Assembly: GCA_000696115.1 (NCBI GenBank)
Contig: JJOH01000006.1
Coordinates: 223,480-287,479 of the forward strand
Source: Streptomyces olindensis
GTDB lineage: Bacteria; Actinomycetota; Actinomycetes; Streptomycetales; Streptomycetaceae
Length of the DNA stretch: 64,000 bases
Direction: 5' to 3'
Under the pieces are notes generated by a model, which worked only from the letters and a program-made list of their open reading frames with translations, was not told where the DNA came from and searched no databases. The position numbers were made by a program, and so were the translations under genes. Below, piece after piece: positions 16,751 through 25,223 of the stretch. The first letter of the stretch is position 1. Every line of letters begins with the position of its first letter.

Positions 16751-18730
16751 GTGACGCAGAGTGGACGGGGCGAGGAGCCCTCGGCGCGCCCCGCGCGCGA
16801 AGGCATCGTGCTGCCCTCGGACGGCGGCGAACCGCTGCTGCCGGGCATGACGGGCGGACCCGGTGACGCACCCGGCGGCCGCCGGCCCGGCCCGGCCCCG
16901 GCCGCGGCCCCGGCGGAGGGCCAGACCTGGGGCCAGCCGTGGGGCCCCGACCAGCAGACCCCGCCGCCACCGCCGGGCGGGCACTGGCAGTCCCCGCAGC
17001 CCCAGCAGTGGACCACCCCGGAACCCCCGGCCTGGGACACCCGGCACACCCCCGGCGCACAGGGCTCGGGCGCGCTCCCCCCGGAGGGCACGCAGCCCGC
17101 GAACCCGTACGCCGGGCAGCAGCCGTCGCCGGACAACGGCCCCTACGCCACCCCTGGCGGGGCAGCCCCACTGCCCCCGGAGGGACCCGCCGGGCACGGA
17201 GCCGGCCTCCCGCCGACCTCCGGCCCCTACGGCACCGCCGCCACGGGCGGCCGCCTGCCGCAGCCCGACGCGTACGGTTCCCAGCCCGCACCGCAGGCCG
17301 GCGCGTACGGCACACCGGCGGGAGACGGCTCGCTGCCGCAGGCGGGGCCTGGTGGGCCCGGTTCCGCTCCGGGCGGTGGTCCGCTGCCGCAGGTCGACGC
17401 GTACGGCTCTCCGGCCGGGGACGGCTCGCTGCCGTCGGCCGCTGCCGGATACGGGGCTCACGCCGGGGGCGACCTGCCGCCGGGCCAGGCGTACCCGACC
17501 GCCGCCTATGGGCAGGCCGGTGCCGGTAACCCGTTGCCGCCTGCGGTCGATCCGGGTGGCAACGCCGCCGGGGGCGCCCCGCTGCCGCCGGTCTCCGGCG
17601 CTCACGGCGCCGCGGCGACCGGCGCGCAGGGGCCCGCGGCCTCCCCCGAGGGCGCCACCCAGTACCTGCCGCCCGTCCCGGCGGACGGGGCCGCCGCGGC
17701 CACGCAGTATCTGCCGCCCGTCGCCCCGGCCGCCGACGAGGGGGCGACGCAGTACATACCCCCGGTCGGCCCGGGCGCGCTGCCGCCCGAGATGCCCGCC
17801 GGGGAGGACCCCGAGACGACGCGGTTCCTGGGGACCGGCCCCCGGGCATCCGCGGGAGCCGGGCCGTTGCCGCCGGCCTCGAACCCGGACGCCGAGGCGA
17901 CGCAGTACATCGCGCCGGTGCCCGGCGGGGACAAGCAGCCGCCCGCCGAGTTCGACAACCTCTTCCGCAGCGGGCACGGCGCCGAGAGCCCGGCCGGGGC
18001 CACGCAGCAGCTCCCCCGCATCGAGCAGCCGCAGCCCTCGTACGGCGCTCCGCAGCCCTCCCCCGCCCCGCCCGCCGCAGGCCGGTCCCGCGGTGGCCGT
18101 ACCGGCTCGCGCGTGCCGGTCATCGCGGCCGTCGGCATCGGCATCGCCGTCCTCGGCGTCGGCGCGGGCGCGCTGCTCGCCGGCGGCGGGGGCGACGGCG
18201 ACGACGGCGGCGACAACAAGACCGTGGCGGCCTCGGCGCCCGCCACGGACGGTTCCGCCTCGCCGTCCGCCGACCCGGCCCGGGCCCAGGCGGTCGAGCT
18301 GGACAAGCTCCTCGCCGACAGTGGCGACAGCCGCAGCACGGTGATCAACGCGGTGGCCGACGTCAAGGGCTGCGACAACCTCGCCCAGGCGGCCAAGGAC
18401 CTGCGCGACGCGGCCAAGCAGCGCACCCAGCTGGTCACCCGGCTCGGCGGGATCCAGGTCGACCGGCTGCCCGACCACGCCGCGCTGACCACCGCCCTCA
18501 CCAAGGCGTGGCAGGCCTCGGCCTCGGCCGACAACCACTACGCGGCCTGGGCCGACCAGACCGCCGGGAAGAAGGGCTGCAAGAAGGGCCAGGCCCGCGT
18601 CACCGCGCAGACCCAGGCGGGCAACCGGGCCAGCGGCGTCGCGACCACGGAGAAGGCGAAGGCGGCCCGGCTGTGGAACGGGATCGCGAAGACGTACGGC
18701 CTGACCGAGCGTCAGCCCACGCAGCTGTGA
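16751..18730 (+). CDS. Single-pass membrane protein with long Pro/Gly-rich repeat region
   Basis: A 659-residue protein. Residues 1-450 are Pro/Gly/Ala-rich and low complexity, with recurring DAYG(S/T)PAGDGSLP blocks and at least four ATQY(L/I)(P/A)PV motifs plus the weaker ATQQLPRI. One membrane segment, VPVIAAVGIGIAVLGVGAGALLAG, is near residue 457. A folded C-terminal domain of about 180 residues contains two Cys (VKGCDNL and KKGCKKG) that could form a disulfide outside the cell. Topology: cytoplasmic disordered N-part, extracellular C-domain. The repeated T-Q-Y motifs may be phosphorylation sites for Ser/Thr kinases (inference). Start GTG 16751 follows AGGAG. Function unknown. Confidence 0.8.
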   Translation: MTQSGRGEEPSARPAREGIVLPSDGGEPLLPGMTGGPGDAPGGRRPGPAPAAAPAEGQTWGQPWGPDQQTPPPPPGGHWQSPQPQQWTTPEPPAWDTRHTPGAQGSGALPPEGTQPANPYAGQQPSPDNGPYATPGGAAPLPPEGPAGHGAGLPPTSGPYGTAATGGRLPQPDAYGSQPAPQAGAYGTPAGDGSLPQAGPGGPGSAPGGGPLPQVDAYGSPAGDGSLPSAAAGYGAHAGGDLPPGQAYPTAAYGQAGAGNPLPPAVDPGGNAAGGAPLPPVSGAHGAAATGAQGPAASPEGATQYLPPVPADGAAAATQYLPPVAPAADEGATQYIPPVGPGALPPEMPAGEDPETTRFLGTGPRASAGAGPLPPASNPDAEATQYIAPVPGGDKQPPAEFDNLFRSGHGAESPAGATQQLPRIEQPQPSYGAPQPSPAPPAAGRSRGGRTGSRVPVIAAVGIGIAVLGVGAGALLAGGGGDGDDGGDNKTVAASAPATDGSASPSADPARAQAVELDKLLADSGDSRSTVINAVADVKGCDNLAQAAKDLRDAAKQRTQLVTRLGGIQVDRLPDHAALTTALTKAWQASASADNHYAAWADQTAGKKGCKKGQARVTAQTQAGNRASGVATTEKAKAARLWNGIAKTYGLTERQPTQL

Positions 18731-18767
18731 CGGACCGGGTCCGGGCGTGAACCGCTGAGCGGGGCGC

Positions 18768-20078
18768 TCAGTAGTTCACGTCGGCGTCCTGGAGGGTCTT
18801 CGTGGTGTCGACGAAGCCCTTCCGCGCCGACACCAGCTGCCCCTCCCGCACCACCTGGAGGGTCACGTTGGCGTTGACCAGGCGCGGGAAGCCGACGGCG
18901 GCGAGCTTGTCCTGGAACTTCCAGTGCAGCGTCGGCGTGAGGCCGCCCGTACCGACCTCCAGGCCGTTGTCGAGGGCCTCCGTCACCGTGTCGGCGGTCA
19001 CCTCGCCGTCGCCGAGCGACTCGACGATCTCCCGGAAGACGGTGTAGGCGATCCACGTGGTCTGCACTCCGGCGTCCGCGGGGTCGATGCGGTTGTCGCC
19101 GAAGGCCTGCTCGCGGATCACCCGCTTCATCCCGTCCCAGCGGGGGTCGCTCACCACCGGGTACCAGCCGGTGATGTACGAGCCCTCGTACGGCCCGGAC
19201 GCCCCGCCGGTCGCGTCGATCACCGTCTGGTCGACGCTGCCGAGGACGGTGGCCGTCCGTACGTCGGAGTAGTCCTCGCGGGCGCGGCGGAAGGAGTCCA
19301 TGAAGGTGCCGGTGCGGTCCCCGAGCGCGGGCACCACGCACCCCTTGTCCGTCGGGTCGCCGGCCGTCGCCCGCAGCGCACGCGCCGCCTGGCCGTCGTA
19401 CTCGGTGGCGTCCTCCGCCGCCCGCTGGTCGTTCGCGGCCTCGTGCCCGCCCGCCTTCAGGCCGGAGTCGAGCAGCGGGGGCAACTGGTCGCCCGCGATG
19501 GTGTCGGGGCGGATCAGCGTCACGGGCCCGCAGTCGGCGAGCGCGCTGCCGAGACCGGCGAGCAGCGCGGGCTGGCCGCCGTTGACCGGGTAGGACAGGG
19601 GGCTGGTGAACTCGGCGTTGGTGATGCCGTAGCCGCCTATGTAGGGGATGCCCGCGCCCTCCAGGGAGGGGAAGAAGGAGTCGGCGTACTGGCTGTAGGA
19701 TCCTACGACCGCGACGACGTTCTCCTTGGCGGCCCGCCGGGCGCACTTCGCCGCGGCCACGCTGTCGTTGTGGTCGTTGCAGGTCAGCACGTTGAGCTCG
19801 CGGCCGTTGATCCCGCCCTTGGCGTTGATCCAGCGGGCGTAGGCGCGGGCGAAGGCGGGCATGCCGGGCTTGTTGGTGGCCTTGGTGTCCTCGGGTGCCC
19901 AGGTCATGACGGTGATCGGGTCGTCCCCGGTGCCCCCCGTGGTACCGGGGACGACCCCGCAGCCGGTGAGGAGTGACGCGCACGCGACCGCCGTGCCCGC
20001 GGAGAGGACGCCTTTTTTGGCGTGACGGGTGAGGAGGCCGGGGAGGTATGTGCTTTTGATGCGTCGCCTGCCGGTCAT
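18768..20078 (-). CDS. ABC-type solute-binding lipoprotein, branched-chain amino acid type
   Basis: A 436-residue extracellular solute-binding protein. The N-terminus has basic residues, a hydrophobic stretch and the lipobox LLTGC, so it is a lipoprotein. The following two-lobed Peripla_BP fold has GINGRELNVLTCNDHND and VVAVVGSYSQYADSFFPSL near the N-lobe, typical of LivJ/urea-type receptors. No permease or ATPase gene is next to it, so it is an orphan receptor: either it uses a transporter encoded elsewhere or it has a sensing role. Start ATG 20078 is chosen from the signal peptide. Confidence 0.88.
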   Translation of the reverse strand: MTGRRRIKSTYLPGLLTRHAKKGVLSAGTAVACASLLTGCGVVPGTTGGTGDDPITVMTWAPEDTKATNKPGMPAFARAYARWINAKGGINGRELNVLTCNDHNDSVAAAKCARRAAKENVVAVVGSYSQYADSFFPSLEGAGIPYIGGYGITNAEFTSPLSYPVNGGQPALLAGLGSALADCGPVTLIRPDTIAGDQLPPLLDSGLKAGGHEAANDQRAAEDATEYDGQAARALRATAGDPTDKGCVVPALGDRTGTFMDSFRRAREDYSDVRTATVLGSVDQTVIDATGGASGPYEGSYITGWYPVVSDPRWDGMKRVIREQAFGDNRIDPADAGVQTTWIAYTVFREIVESLGDGEVTADTVTEALDNGLEVGTGGLTPTLHWKFQDKLAAVGFPRLVNANVTLQVVREGQLVSARKGFVDTTKTLQDADVNY

Positions 20079-20195
20079 GGTTCCGCACGATTCCGTCACA
20101 CGGCTAACCGGCGAGTGATCTCTGGTCAACAATTGGTGACGCGCAGGTGAATTGCGGGGGCCGGTGAGGATCATGTGGAGGGGAACGTACGATCG

Positions 20196-20696
20196 ATGAC
20201 CGTGCAAGCTTCGGAGAACTCTTCCCGTCGTGGCCGTCGCTCCTCCACCATGGGCGGCATGCCTGTCAATGACATGCCGTGGTGGCGCTGGCGCAGCAAC
20301 GTGCGCTCGGCGCTGCACATGCTCTCCGATCCCGTCTTCCAGCGGGACGTCTGGCTGGCCGGCGTGGACGGCTACGGTGACGTGACCGACGCGGTGTACC
20401 GGCTCGTCGAGGACACCTGGCTGGACCACTGGTCCGCCGAGAAGTACGTCGGCACGATCTTCCGCGACTCCCAGGAGGCGGCCCTCGTCGACACGGCCGT
20501 GCTGCGGGTGCTGCGGATCATGCACCAGGTCGGGCCGGACGCGCCGGTCGCCGCGTACCTGGAGCACCAGGCGTGGCCGGAGGCGGTCCGGGCGGCCCGG
20601 GACGCGCACGTCCGGCTCGCCACGAGCGACGGCGAGGAGCCGGACACGCCGCCGCGCAGCCTGGAGGTGCTGCGGATCATGACGAGGTCCGCCTAG
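20196..20696 (+). CDS. Conserved hypothetical protein
   Basis: A 166-residue soluble protein from ATG 20196, with GGAGGGG 12 bases upstream; a GTG at 20175 would add seven residues. The first 30 residues are Ser/Arg-rich and probably flexible. The rest is helical, with RDVWLAGVDGYGDVTDAVYR and TAVLRVLRIMHQVGPDAP, and has no recognised catalytic motif. It sits between the orphan lipoprotein and purU on the same strand as purU. No function can be assigned. Confidence 0.78.
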   Translation: MTVQASENSSRRGRRSSTMGGMPVNDMPWWRWRSNVRSALHMLSDPVFQRDVWLAGVDGYGDVTDAVYRLVEDTWLDHWSAEKYVGTIFRDSQEAALVDTAVLRVLRIMHQVGPDAPVAAYLEHQAWPEAVRAARDAHVRLATSDGEEPDTPPRSLEVLRIMTRSA

Positions 20697-20742
20697 CGGG
20701 ACGATTGCCGGTGCCGTCGTCCCTTGTGGGAACCTGTCGTGC

Positions 20743-21624
20743 ATGAACGAGCAGTCCACCAGCGCCGCGGTCCCGGCCGACCAGTACGTCCTCACCCTTT
20801 CCTGCCCGGACAGGAAGGGCATCGTGCACGCCGTGTCGAGCTATCTGTTCATGACCGGTTGCAACATCGAGGACAGCCAGCAGTTCGGCGACCACGACAC
20901 GGGACTGTTCTTCATGCGGGTCCACTTCTCGGCGGACGCGCCGGTGACCGTGGAGAAGCTGCGGGCCAGCTTCGCGGCGATCGGTGACTCCTTCCAGATG
21001 GAGTGGCAGATCAACCGGGGCGACGAGAAGATGCGCATCCTGCTGATGGTCAGCAAGTTCGGGCACTGCCTGAACGACCTGCTGTTCCGCGCGCGGACCG
21101 GCGCGCTGCCGGTGGAGATCGCGGGCGTGGTGTCCAACCACACGGACTTCGCCGAGCTGGTGGCTTCCTACAACATCCCCTTCCACCACATTCCGGTGAC
21201 GAAGGACACGAAGGCCGAGGCGGAGGCGCGGCTGCTGGACATCGTGCGTGAGGAGGGCGTGGAACTGGTCGTGCTCGCCCGGTACATGCAGGTGCTGTCG
21301 GACGATCTCTGCAAGGCGCTGGCCGGGCGGATCATCAACATCCACCACTCGTTCCTGCCGAGCTTCAAGGGGGCGAAGCCGTATCACCAGGCTCACGCCC
21401 GGGGTGTGAAGCTGATCGGTGCGACCGCCCACTACGTGACGGCCGACCTCGACGAGGGGCCGATCATCGAGCAGGAGGTCGAGCGGGTGGGGCACGACGT
21501 GACGCCCGAGGGGCTGGTCGCGATCGGGCGCGATGTGGAGTGCCAGGCGCTGGCGCGGGCCGTGAAGTGGCATGCCGAGCGTCGGATTCTGCTCAATGGG
21601 CGGCGGACTGTGGTGTTCGCCTAG
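20743..21624 (+). CDS. purU: Formyltetrahydrofolate deformylase
   Basis: A 293-residue PurU. It hydrolyses 10-formyl-tetrahydrofolate to formate and tetrahydrofolate and balances one-carbon pools. The N-terminal ACT domain (about residues 13-90) starts YVLTLSCPDRKGIVHAVS. The C-terminal formyltransferase fold contains VVSNHTDFAEL, the catalytic IINIHHSFLPSFKGAKPYHQA (Asn-x-His) and TAHYVTADLDEGPIIEQ with the catalytic Asp. Length is normal. It converges on the anti-sigma gene across an 80-bp gap with a dispersed repeat. Confidence 0.96.
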   Translation: MNEQSTSAAVPADQYVLTLSCPDRKGIVHAVSSYLFMTGCNIEDSQQFGDHDTGLFFMRVHFSADAPVTVEKLRASFAAIGDSFQMEWQINRGDEKMRILLMVSKFGHCLNDLLFRARTGALPVEIAGVVSNHTDFAELVASYNIPFHHIPVTKDTKAEAEARLLDIVREEGVELVVLARYMQVLSDDLCKALAGRIINIHHSFLPSFKGAKPYHQAHARGVKLIGATAHYVTADLDEGPIIEQEVERVGHDVTPEGLVAIGRDVECQALARAVKWHAERRILLNGRRTVVFA

Positions 21625-21675
21625 GAGCTCGGTTCGTCCCGTTCGGTGGGCGGGTGCGGGTGCGTGGGGGGCTGT

Positions 21676-21697
21676 TCGCGCAGTTCCCCGCGCCCCC
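21676..21697 (+). repeat. Dispersed intergenic repeat, copy 2
   Basis: A 22-bp copy with core CGCAGTTCCCCGCGCC, between the convergent purU and anti-sigma factor genes. It is nearly identical to the copies at 14116 (inverted), 25182 and 33464. Confidence 0.85.
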
Positions 21698-21704
21698 AAG
21701 CCCC

Positions 21705-23099
21705 TCACATCCGGCTCAGTGAAGCGGCGGCGTAGAGGACGTCCCTGATCGCCTCCCTGTCTCCCACCTGGCCCGCTGCCGCCTCCTGCGGGGGTACGTG
21801 GCCTGCTGCCAGGCGGCAGAACTCGACGCCGTCCAGGGCGACGTGGGCCACCTCGTGGTCGGCGGAGCCCTTGGCCGCGGGGGAGTCGAGGGGGATCAGC
21901 CACTCGCCGCCGCCCGAGCCCTCGATCTCCAGGCGGAGGCTGCGGCCGGGTTCGCCCGCCGCCACGAGGTGGCGGTGGTGGGCGGGGGCGGCGAGGCCGG
22001 TCTGCCGGCGGTGGGCCAGGGCCGTCGGCAGCATGCGGGCCGCCAGGTCGATCATGCGGTGCAGATGGCGCGGCGAGGGCGGGTCGTAGGGGTAGTCGAC
22101 CGCGTCCGCGATGTCCTCGGCGTGCACCCAGCACTCGAAGGCCCGGTCGAGCATCGCGTCGTGCAGGGGCAGTTGGAAGTCGCCGTACGACACCGGCATC
22201 CGGCCGACGCCGCTGCCCGTGAAGGACACCGTGCGGACCAGGCCGTGGCTCTGTTCCCGCCAGGGCGCCCGCACCGCGCGGGTCGGCGGGAAGTGGGAGG
22301 CACGCCAGTACGCCTCGGTCCGGGACGCCGGTGTCGGACGCCGGGACGTCACGTCGCCCAGCGGGTCGTCGAGGCCCAGCGCGACCGCCACCAGCCCGTC
22401 GACGCTGAGCAGGTGCGCGATCACCCCGGCGACGGTGGTGCGGCGGCTCGTCGACTCGTCGCCCCGGAACCAGCGCAGCCGTACCGGCGCGTGCCACTCG
22501 GCGTCGCCGAAGTCCTGCAGCAGGGCGTCCAGGCGCGCGGTCTCGGCGTCGTACGCGGCCGCCCAGTCCGGCACCGGGATGCGCGGCGGGCGCCGCTCCA
22601 GGCAGGTCTGAAGGACGCGGGTGCGCAGGCCCGGGTCCAGGTCGAGGCTCTCGGGGCGTTGCAGCAGCCCGACCGCCTCGCGCAGCCGCCGCGCCTCGTC
22701 GGCACACGCGCCGCACGCGCCGAGGTGCTCCTCGACGGCCGTCGCCTCCTCGGCCGAGCAGGCGGCCAGCGCCCAGGCGCCGAGCAGGGCCTTCAGCACG
22801 CGGTGCTCGAACACGGGCGGTACGGGCGGCGGGGCCGCGTCGCCGAGGTCCGCCGGCACGGGCAGCGGCAGCCCGCTGTCCTCGACGGAGGCCCGGGGCA
22901 TCGGTATCCGCGGCGGCCGGCCCGGCCCCCGCCCGTCGCCCCGCCCGGGTCCGTCCGGCCCCTGCGGCCCGCCCGGCGCACCGGAACCGCTGTCGTGCTG
23001 AACGCCGCTCCCGCCCCGGGCGTTGCCGTTCTCCTCGTGGTCGCCCTCGCCCTTGCCCTCATGGCCGTCGTGCGCCTCGAACCGGTCCGGCCCGTTCAC
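21705..23099 (-). CDS. Zinc-finger anti-sigma factor fused to a mycothiol-dependent maleylpyruvate isomerase-like domain
   Basis: 464 residues in three parts. Residues 1-95 are low-complexity Gly/Asp/Pro-rich. Residues about 98-150 form an anti-sigma zinc finger, with EEHLGACGACADEARRL giving the H-x3-C-x2-C core. The rest carries a DinB/MDMPI-like helical domain, with TTVAGVIAHLLSVDGLVA and DRAFECWVHAEDIADAVDYP whose His matches the metal site of the family, and a C-terminal SCP-like part. The start overlaps the sigma-factor stop, so both are made together and this is the likely inhibitor. The enzyme-like domain may be the sensing part. Confidence 0.85.
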   Translation of the reverse strand: MNGPDRFEAHDGHEGKGEGDHEENGNARGGSGVQHDSGSGAPGGPQGPDGPGRGDGRGPGRPPRIPMPRASVEDSGLPLPVPADLGDAAPPPVPPVFEHRVLKALLGAWALAACSAEEATAVEEHLGACGACADEARRLREAVGLLQRPESLDLDPGLRTRVLQTCLERRPPRIPVPDWAAAYDAETARLDALLQDFGDAEWHAPVRLRWFRGDESTSRRTTVAGVIAHLLSVDGLVAVALGLDDPLGDVTSRRPTPASRTEAYWRASHFPPTRAVRAPWREQSHGLVRTVSFTGSGVGRMPVSYGDFQLPLHDAMLDRAFECWVHAEDIADAVDYPYDPPSPRHLHRMIDLAARMLPTALAHRRQTGLAAPAHHRHLVAAGEPGRSLRLEIEGSGGGEWLIPLDSPAAKGSADHEVAHVALDGVEFCRLAAGHVPPQEAAAGQVGDREAIRDVLYAAASLSRM

Positions 23100-23677
23100 A
23101 CCGCACCCCCGTATCCGGGCGGTGCGCCCGGTGCCTGGGTGTCGTGGGCGGTGGACAGCAGTTGCAGGCCGAGGCGCAGGCGGCGGCGGGCCTCGTCCTC
23201 GGTGATGCCGAGGTCGGCGGCGGTCTGGCGATAGTCCCGGCGCTGGAAGTAGGCCCGCTCCAGGGCGGAGCGCAGCGGCACGGGCATGGACTGGACGATG
23301 TAGTCGGCGCGGGCGGCGACCGCGGCGTGGCGCACCTTGTGCTCCAGTTCCTCGGCGGTGCCGGAGCCGTCGCGGGCGAGGGCGGCGGTCTCGGTGGCGC
23401 GCAGCCGCTGCACCGCGAGCCGGTGGGTCAGCGTGGCGACCCAGGTGCGCAGCGGGCCCTGCTTGGGGTCGTAGGAGTCGGGGTGCTCCCAGACGTGGAC
23501 GAAGACCTCGCGGGTGATGCCGTCGGCGGCGCGCTCGTCGCCGAGCACGCGGTGGGCGAGGCCGTGCACGAGGGAGGCGAACCGGTCGTAGAGCTCACCG
23601 AGGGCGGCCGCCTCCCCGCGGGCGAGCCGCTGCTGCATCTTGCGGTCCCAGCGCGGCGGTACGTCCTTCTTCGCCAT
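23096..23677 (-). CDS. ECF-type RNA polymerase sigma factor
   Basis: A 193-residue sigma-70 family factor. Region 2 spans about residues 22-90, with LYDRFASLVHGLAHRVLGDE and REVFVHVWEHPDSYDP. Region 4 spans about 130-178, with VPLRSALERAYFQRRDYRQT and ADLGITEDEARRRLRLGLQ as the HTH. Regions 1 and 3 are absent, as expected for ECF factors. The Zn-finger anti-sigma gene follows with a 4-bp overlap. Across a 370-bp divergent region lies a STAS anti-anti-sigma gene. Confidence 0.93.
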   Translation of the reverse strand: MAKKDVPPRWDRKMQQRLARGEAAALGELYDRFASLVHGLAHRVLGDERAADGITREVFVHVWEHPDSYDPKQGPLRTWVATLTHRLAVQRLRATETAALARDGSGTAEELEHKVRHAAVAARADYIVQSMPVPLRSALERAYFQRRDYRQTAADLGITEDEARRRLRLGLQLLSTAHDTQAPGAPPGYGGAV

Positions 23678-24045
23678 GCGGCCCCCTCACCCCCTGCTCG
23701 TGTCCCGCGCCCGTGACCTGTCCAGCGTGTGCTCGCCGTCTCCCCGAATGCAGTCGGCACGTCCGGTCACGCACGCCCCTTTGTGGCAATGTGCGCCCCC
23801 CGACGGGCCGCAGGTGGTAGGGGGTCGCGGGCGCCCGTGCCGGGTCCTCCGGGACCGCGCCTACCCCTCCGCCCTCCGATCAGACCTGACTGAAGAGGAT
23901 CGAACAGGATCGAAGTCGACTAAAACAAGCCTCTTCCGCAGGGGATCCGTTTTTCGGGTTGTGTTTCAGGGAAACGGCCGCTGGGCAGCCGCGCTGCAAG
24001 GAAGCGTAGGCATTGCTTCCGTTTTGGCGAGCGAGGGGCGTGGTG
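23678..24045. other. 368-bp divergent promoter region of the sigma and STAS genes
   Basis: The interval should hold promoters for the ECF sigma gene (minus) and the STAS gene (plus). Its right part (about 23880-24010) is relatively AT-rich, with GGATCGAA occurring twice about 12 bp apart and the small hairpin GTTTCAGGGAAAC. I could not match a known sigma-B or ECF promoter consensus with confidence. Confidence 0.5.
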
Positions 24046-24420
24046 GTGACCTTCAAAGTGACCGGCGGCGAGCAGGGCGAGTGGGCCGTGCTCCAGGTGT
24101 CGGGCGAGCTGGATCTGGTGACGTCGCCGGTGCTGCGTCAGCGGGTGCACGACGTGGTGGCCGAGGGGCATCACTGTCTGGTCCTGGACCTGTCCGAGGT
24201 GTTCTTCTGCGATTCCAGCGGCGTCGGCGTGCTCATCGCCGCCCGCCGGCTGATCCGCTCCTGCCAGGGCCGGCTGCGGCTGGTGCTGCCCGCCCGGGGC
24301 GCGGCCGACGGGTCCCACGTCAACCGGGTCCTCGGCGCCCTGGGCGTCCGCCGCCTGTTCGACGTGTACGGCGATCTGGACGCGGCCCTGGGCGACGAGG
24401 GCGAACCCCTGTCCGCGTGA
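24046..24420 (+). CDS. STAS-domain anti-anti-sigma factor
   Basis: A 124-residue SpoIIAA/RsbV-like protein. The phosphorylatable Ser lies in LSEVFFCDSSGVGVLIAARR near residue 58, preceded by the strand WAVLQVSGELDLVTSPVLRQ. Unphosphorylated, such proteins bind a HATPase anti-sigma kinase and release its sigma factor. Three GTG codons in a row (24040, 24043, 24046) can start it; the last has the best spacing from AGGGG. A possible HATPase partner type is encoded at 30.5 kb. That pairing is only an inference. Confidence 0.9.
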   Translation: MTFKVTGGEQGEWAVLQVSGELDLVTSPVLRQRVHDVVAEGHHCLVLDLSEVFFCDSSGVGVLIAARRLIRSCQGRLRLVLPARGAADGSHVNRVLGALGVRRLFDVYGDLDAALGDEGEPLSA

Positions 24421-24588
24421 CGGAACCACCACGCACGGTAGGCCGAGTGTTGCCGTTCCGACACGCTGTTGTCCCGGAATTCCCCCGGTCTTGGCACAAG
24501 TGACGTTTTCGCGCGCCCGGACGGCCCCCTCCGTCGTACGCTCCGACCGAGACGCACCCCACCTGACGTAAGGCGGCCCGAAAGAGAC

Positions 24589-25101
24589 ATGGTCAGCAGC
24601 GAGTACGAGCGCAGGATCGCCGCCCGGTTCGCCACCTTCGACCAGGACGGCAACGGCTACATCGACCGCGAGGACTTCTACGGGGCGGCCAAGGCGCTGC
24701 TCGCGGAGTTCGCCGTGGCGGCCCGCTCCGACAAGGGACAGGCGCTGTACGGCGGCGCCGAGGCGTTCTGGCAGGGCATGGCGGGGATAGCGGACCGCGA
24801 CGGCGACCAGCGCATCACGCGCGAGGAGTTCGTCAACGGCGCGGTCAAGCGCCTGCGCGACAACCCCGACCGGTTCGCCGAGATCGCCCGCCCCTTCCTG
24901 CACGCGGCCCTGGACGTCGCCGACACCGACGGTGACAGCGCGGCGACGGTCGAGGAGGCCGCCCGCGTGCTCAAGTGCCTCGGCGTCCCCGAGGACGTCG
25001 CCGGCCCGGCCGCCGCCACGCTCGACGCGGACGGCGACGGCAAGGTCGGCGAGGCCGAGGTCGTACCCGCCTTCGCCCGCTACTTCACCGTCCCCGAGTA
25101 G
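24589..25101 (+). CDS. Calmodulin-like protein with four EF-hands
   Basis: A 170-residue calcium-binding protein. Four loops are visible in order: DQDGNGYIDRED, DRDGDQRITREE, DTDGDSAATVEE and DADGDGKVGEAE. All have acidic residues at positions 1, 3, 5 and 12, so all four should bind Ca2+. The layout, two pairs with a long linker, resembles sarcoplasmic calcium-binding protein and the calerythrin-like proteins of actinomycetes. There is no signal peptide. Start ATG 24589 is the first codon before the conserved SEYERRIAARF. It lies 168 bp downstream of the STAS gene on the same strand. Confidence 0.93.
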   Translation: MVSSEYERRIAARFATFDQDGNGYIDREDFYGAAKALLAEFAVAARSDKGQALYGGAEAFWQGMAGIADRDGDQRITREEFVNGAVKRLRDNPDRFAEIARPFLHAALDVADTDGDSAATVEEAARVLKCLGVPEDVAGPAAATLDADGDGKVGEAEVVPAFARYFTVPE

Positions 25102-25181
25102 GACCACGCGCCCGCGGGATGCCGGCGCCCCGTCGCCGTGGGGGTTGTTCTGGGCGGGCGGCTGCGGGTGTCGGTGGTTGT

Positions 25182-25203
25182 GCGCGCAGTTCCCCGCGCC
25201 TCT
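25182..25203 (+). repeat. Dispersed intergenic repeat, copy 3
   Basis: A 22-bp copy with core CGCAGTTCCCCGCGCC, between the convergent EF-hand and CoA ligase genes. The preceding 30 bases (GCGGGTG...GGTTG) also resemble the flanks of copies 2 and 4, so the full element may be about 50 bp. Confidence 0.8.
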
Positions 25204-25223
25204 GGGGGCCTGCCCGCTGCGGG

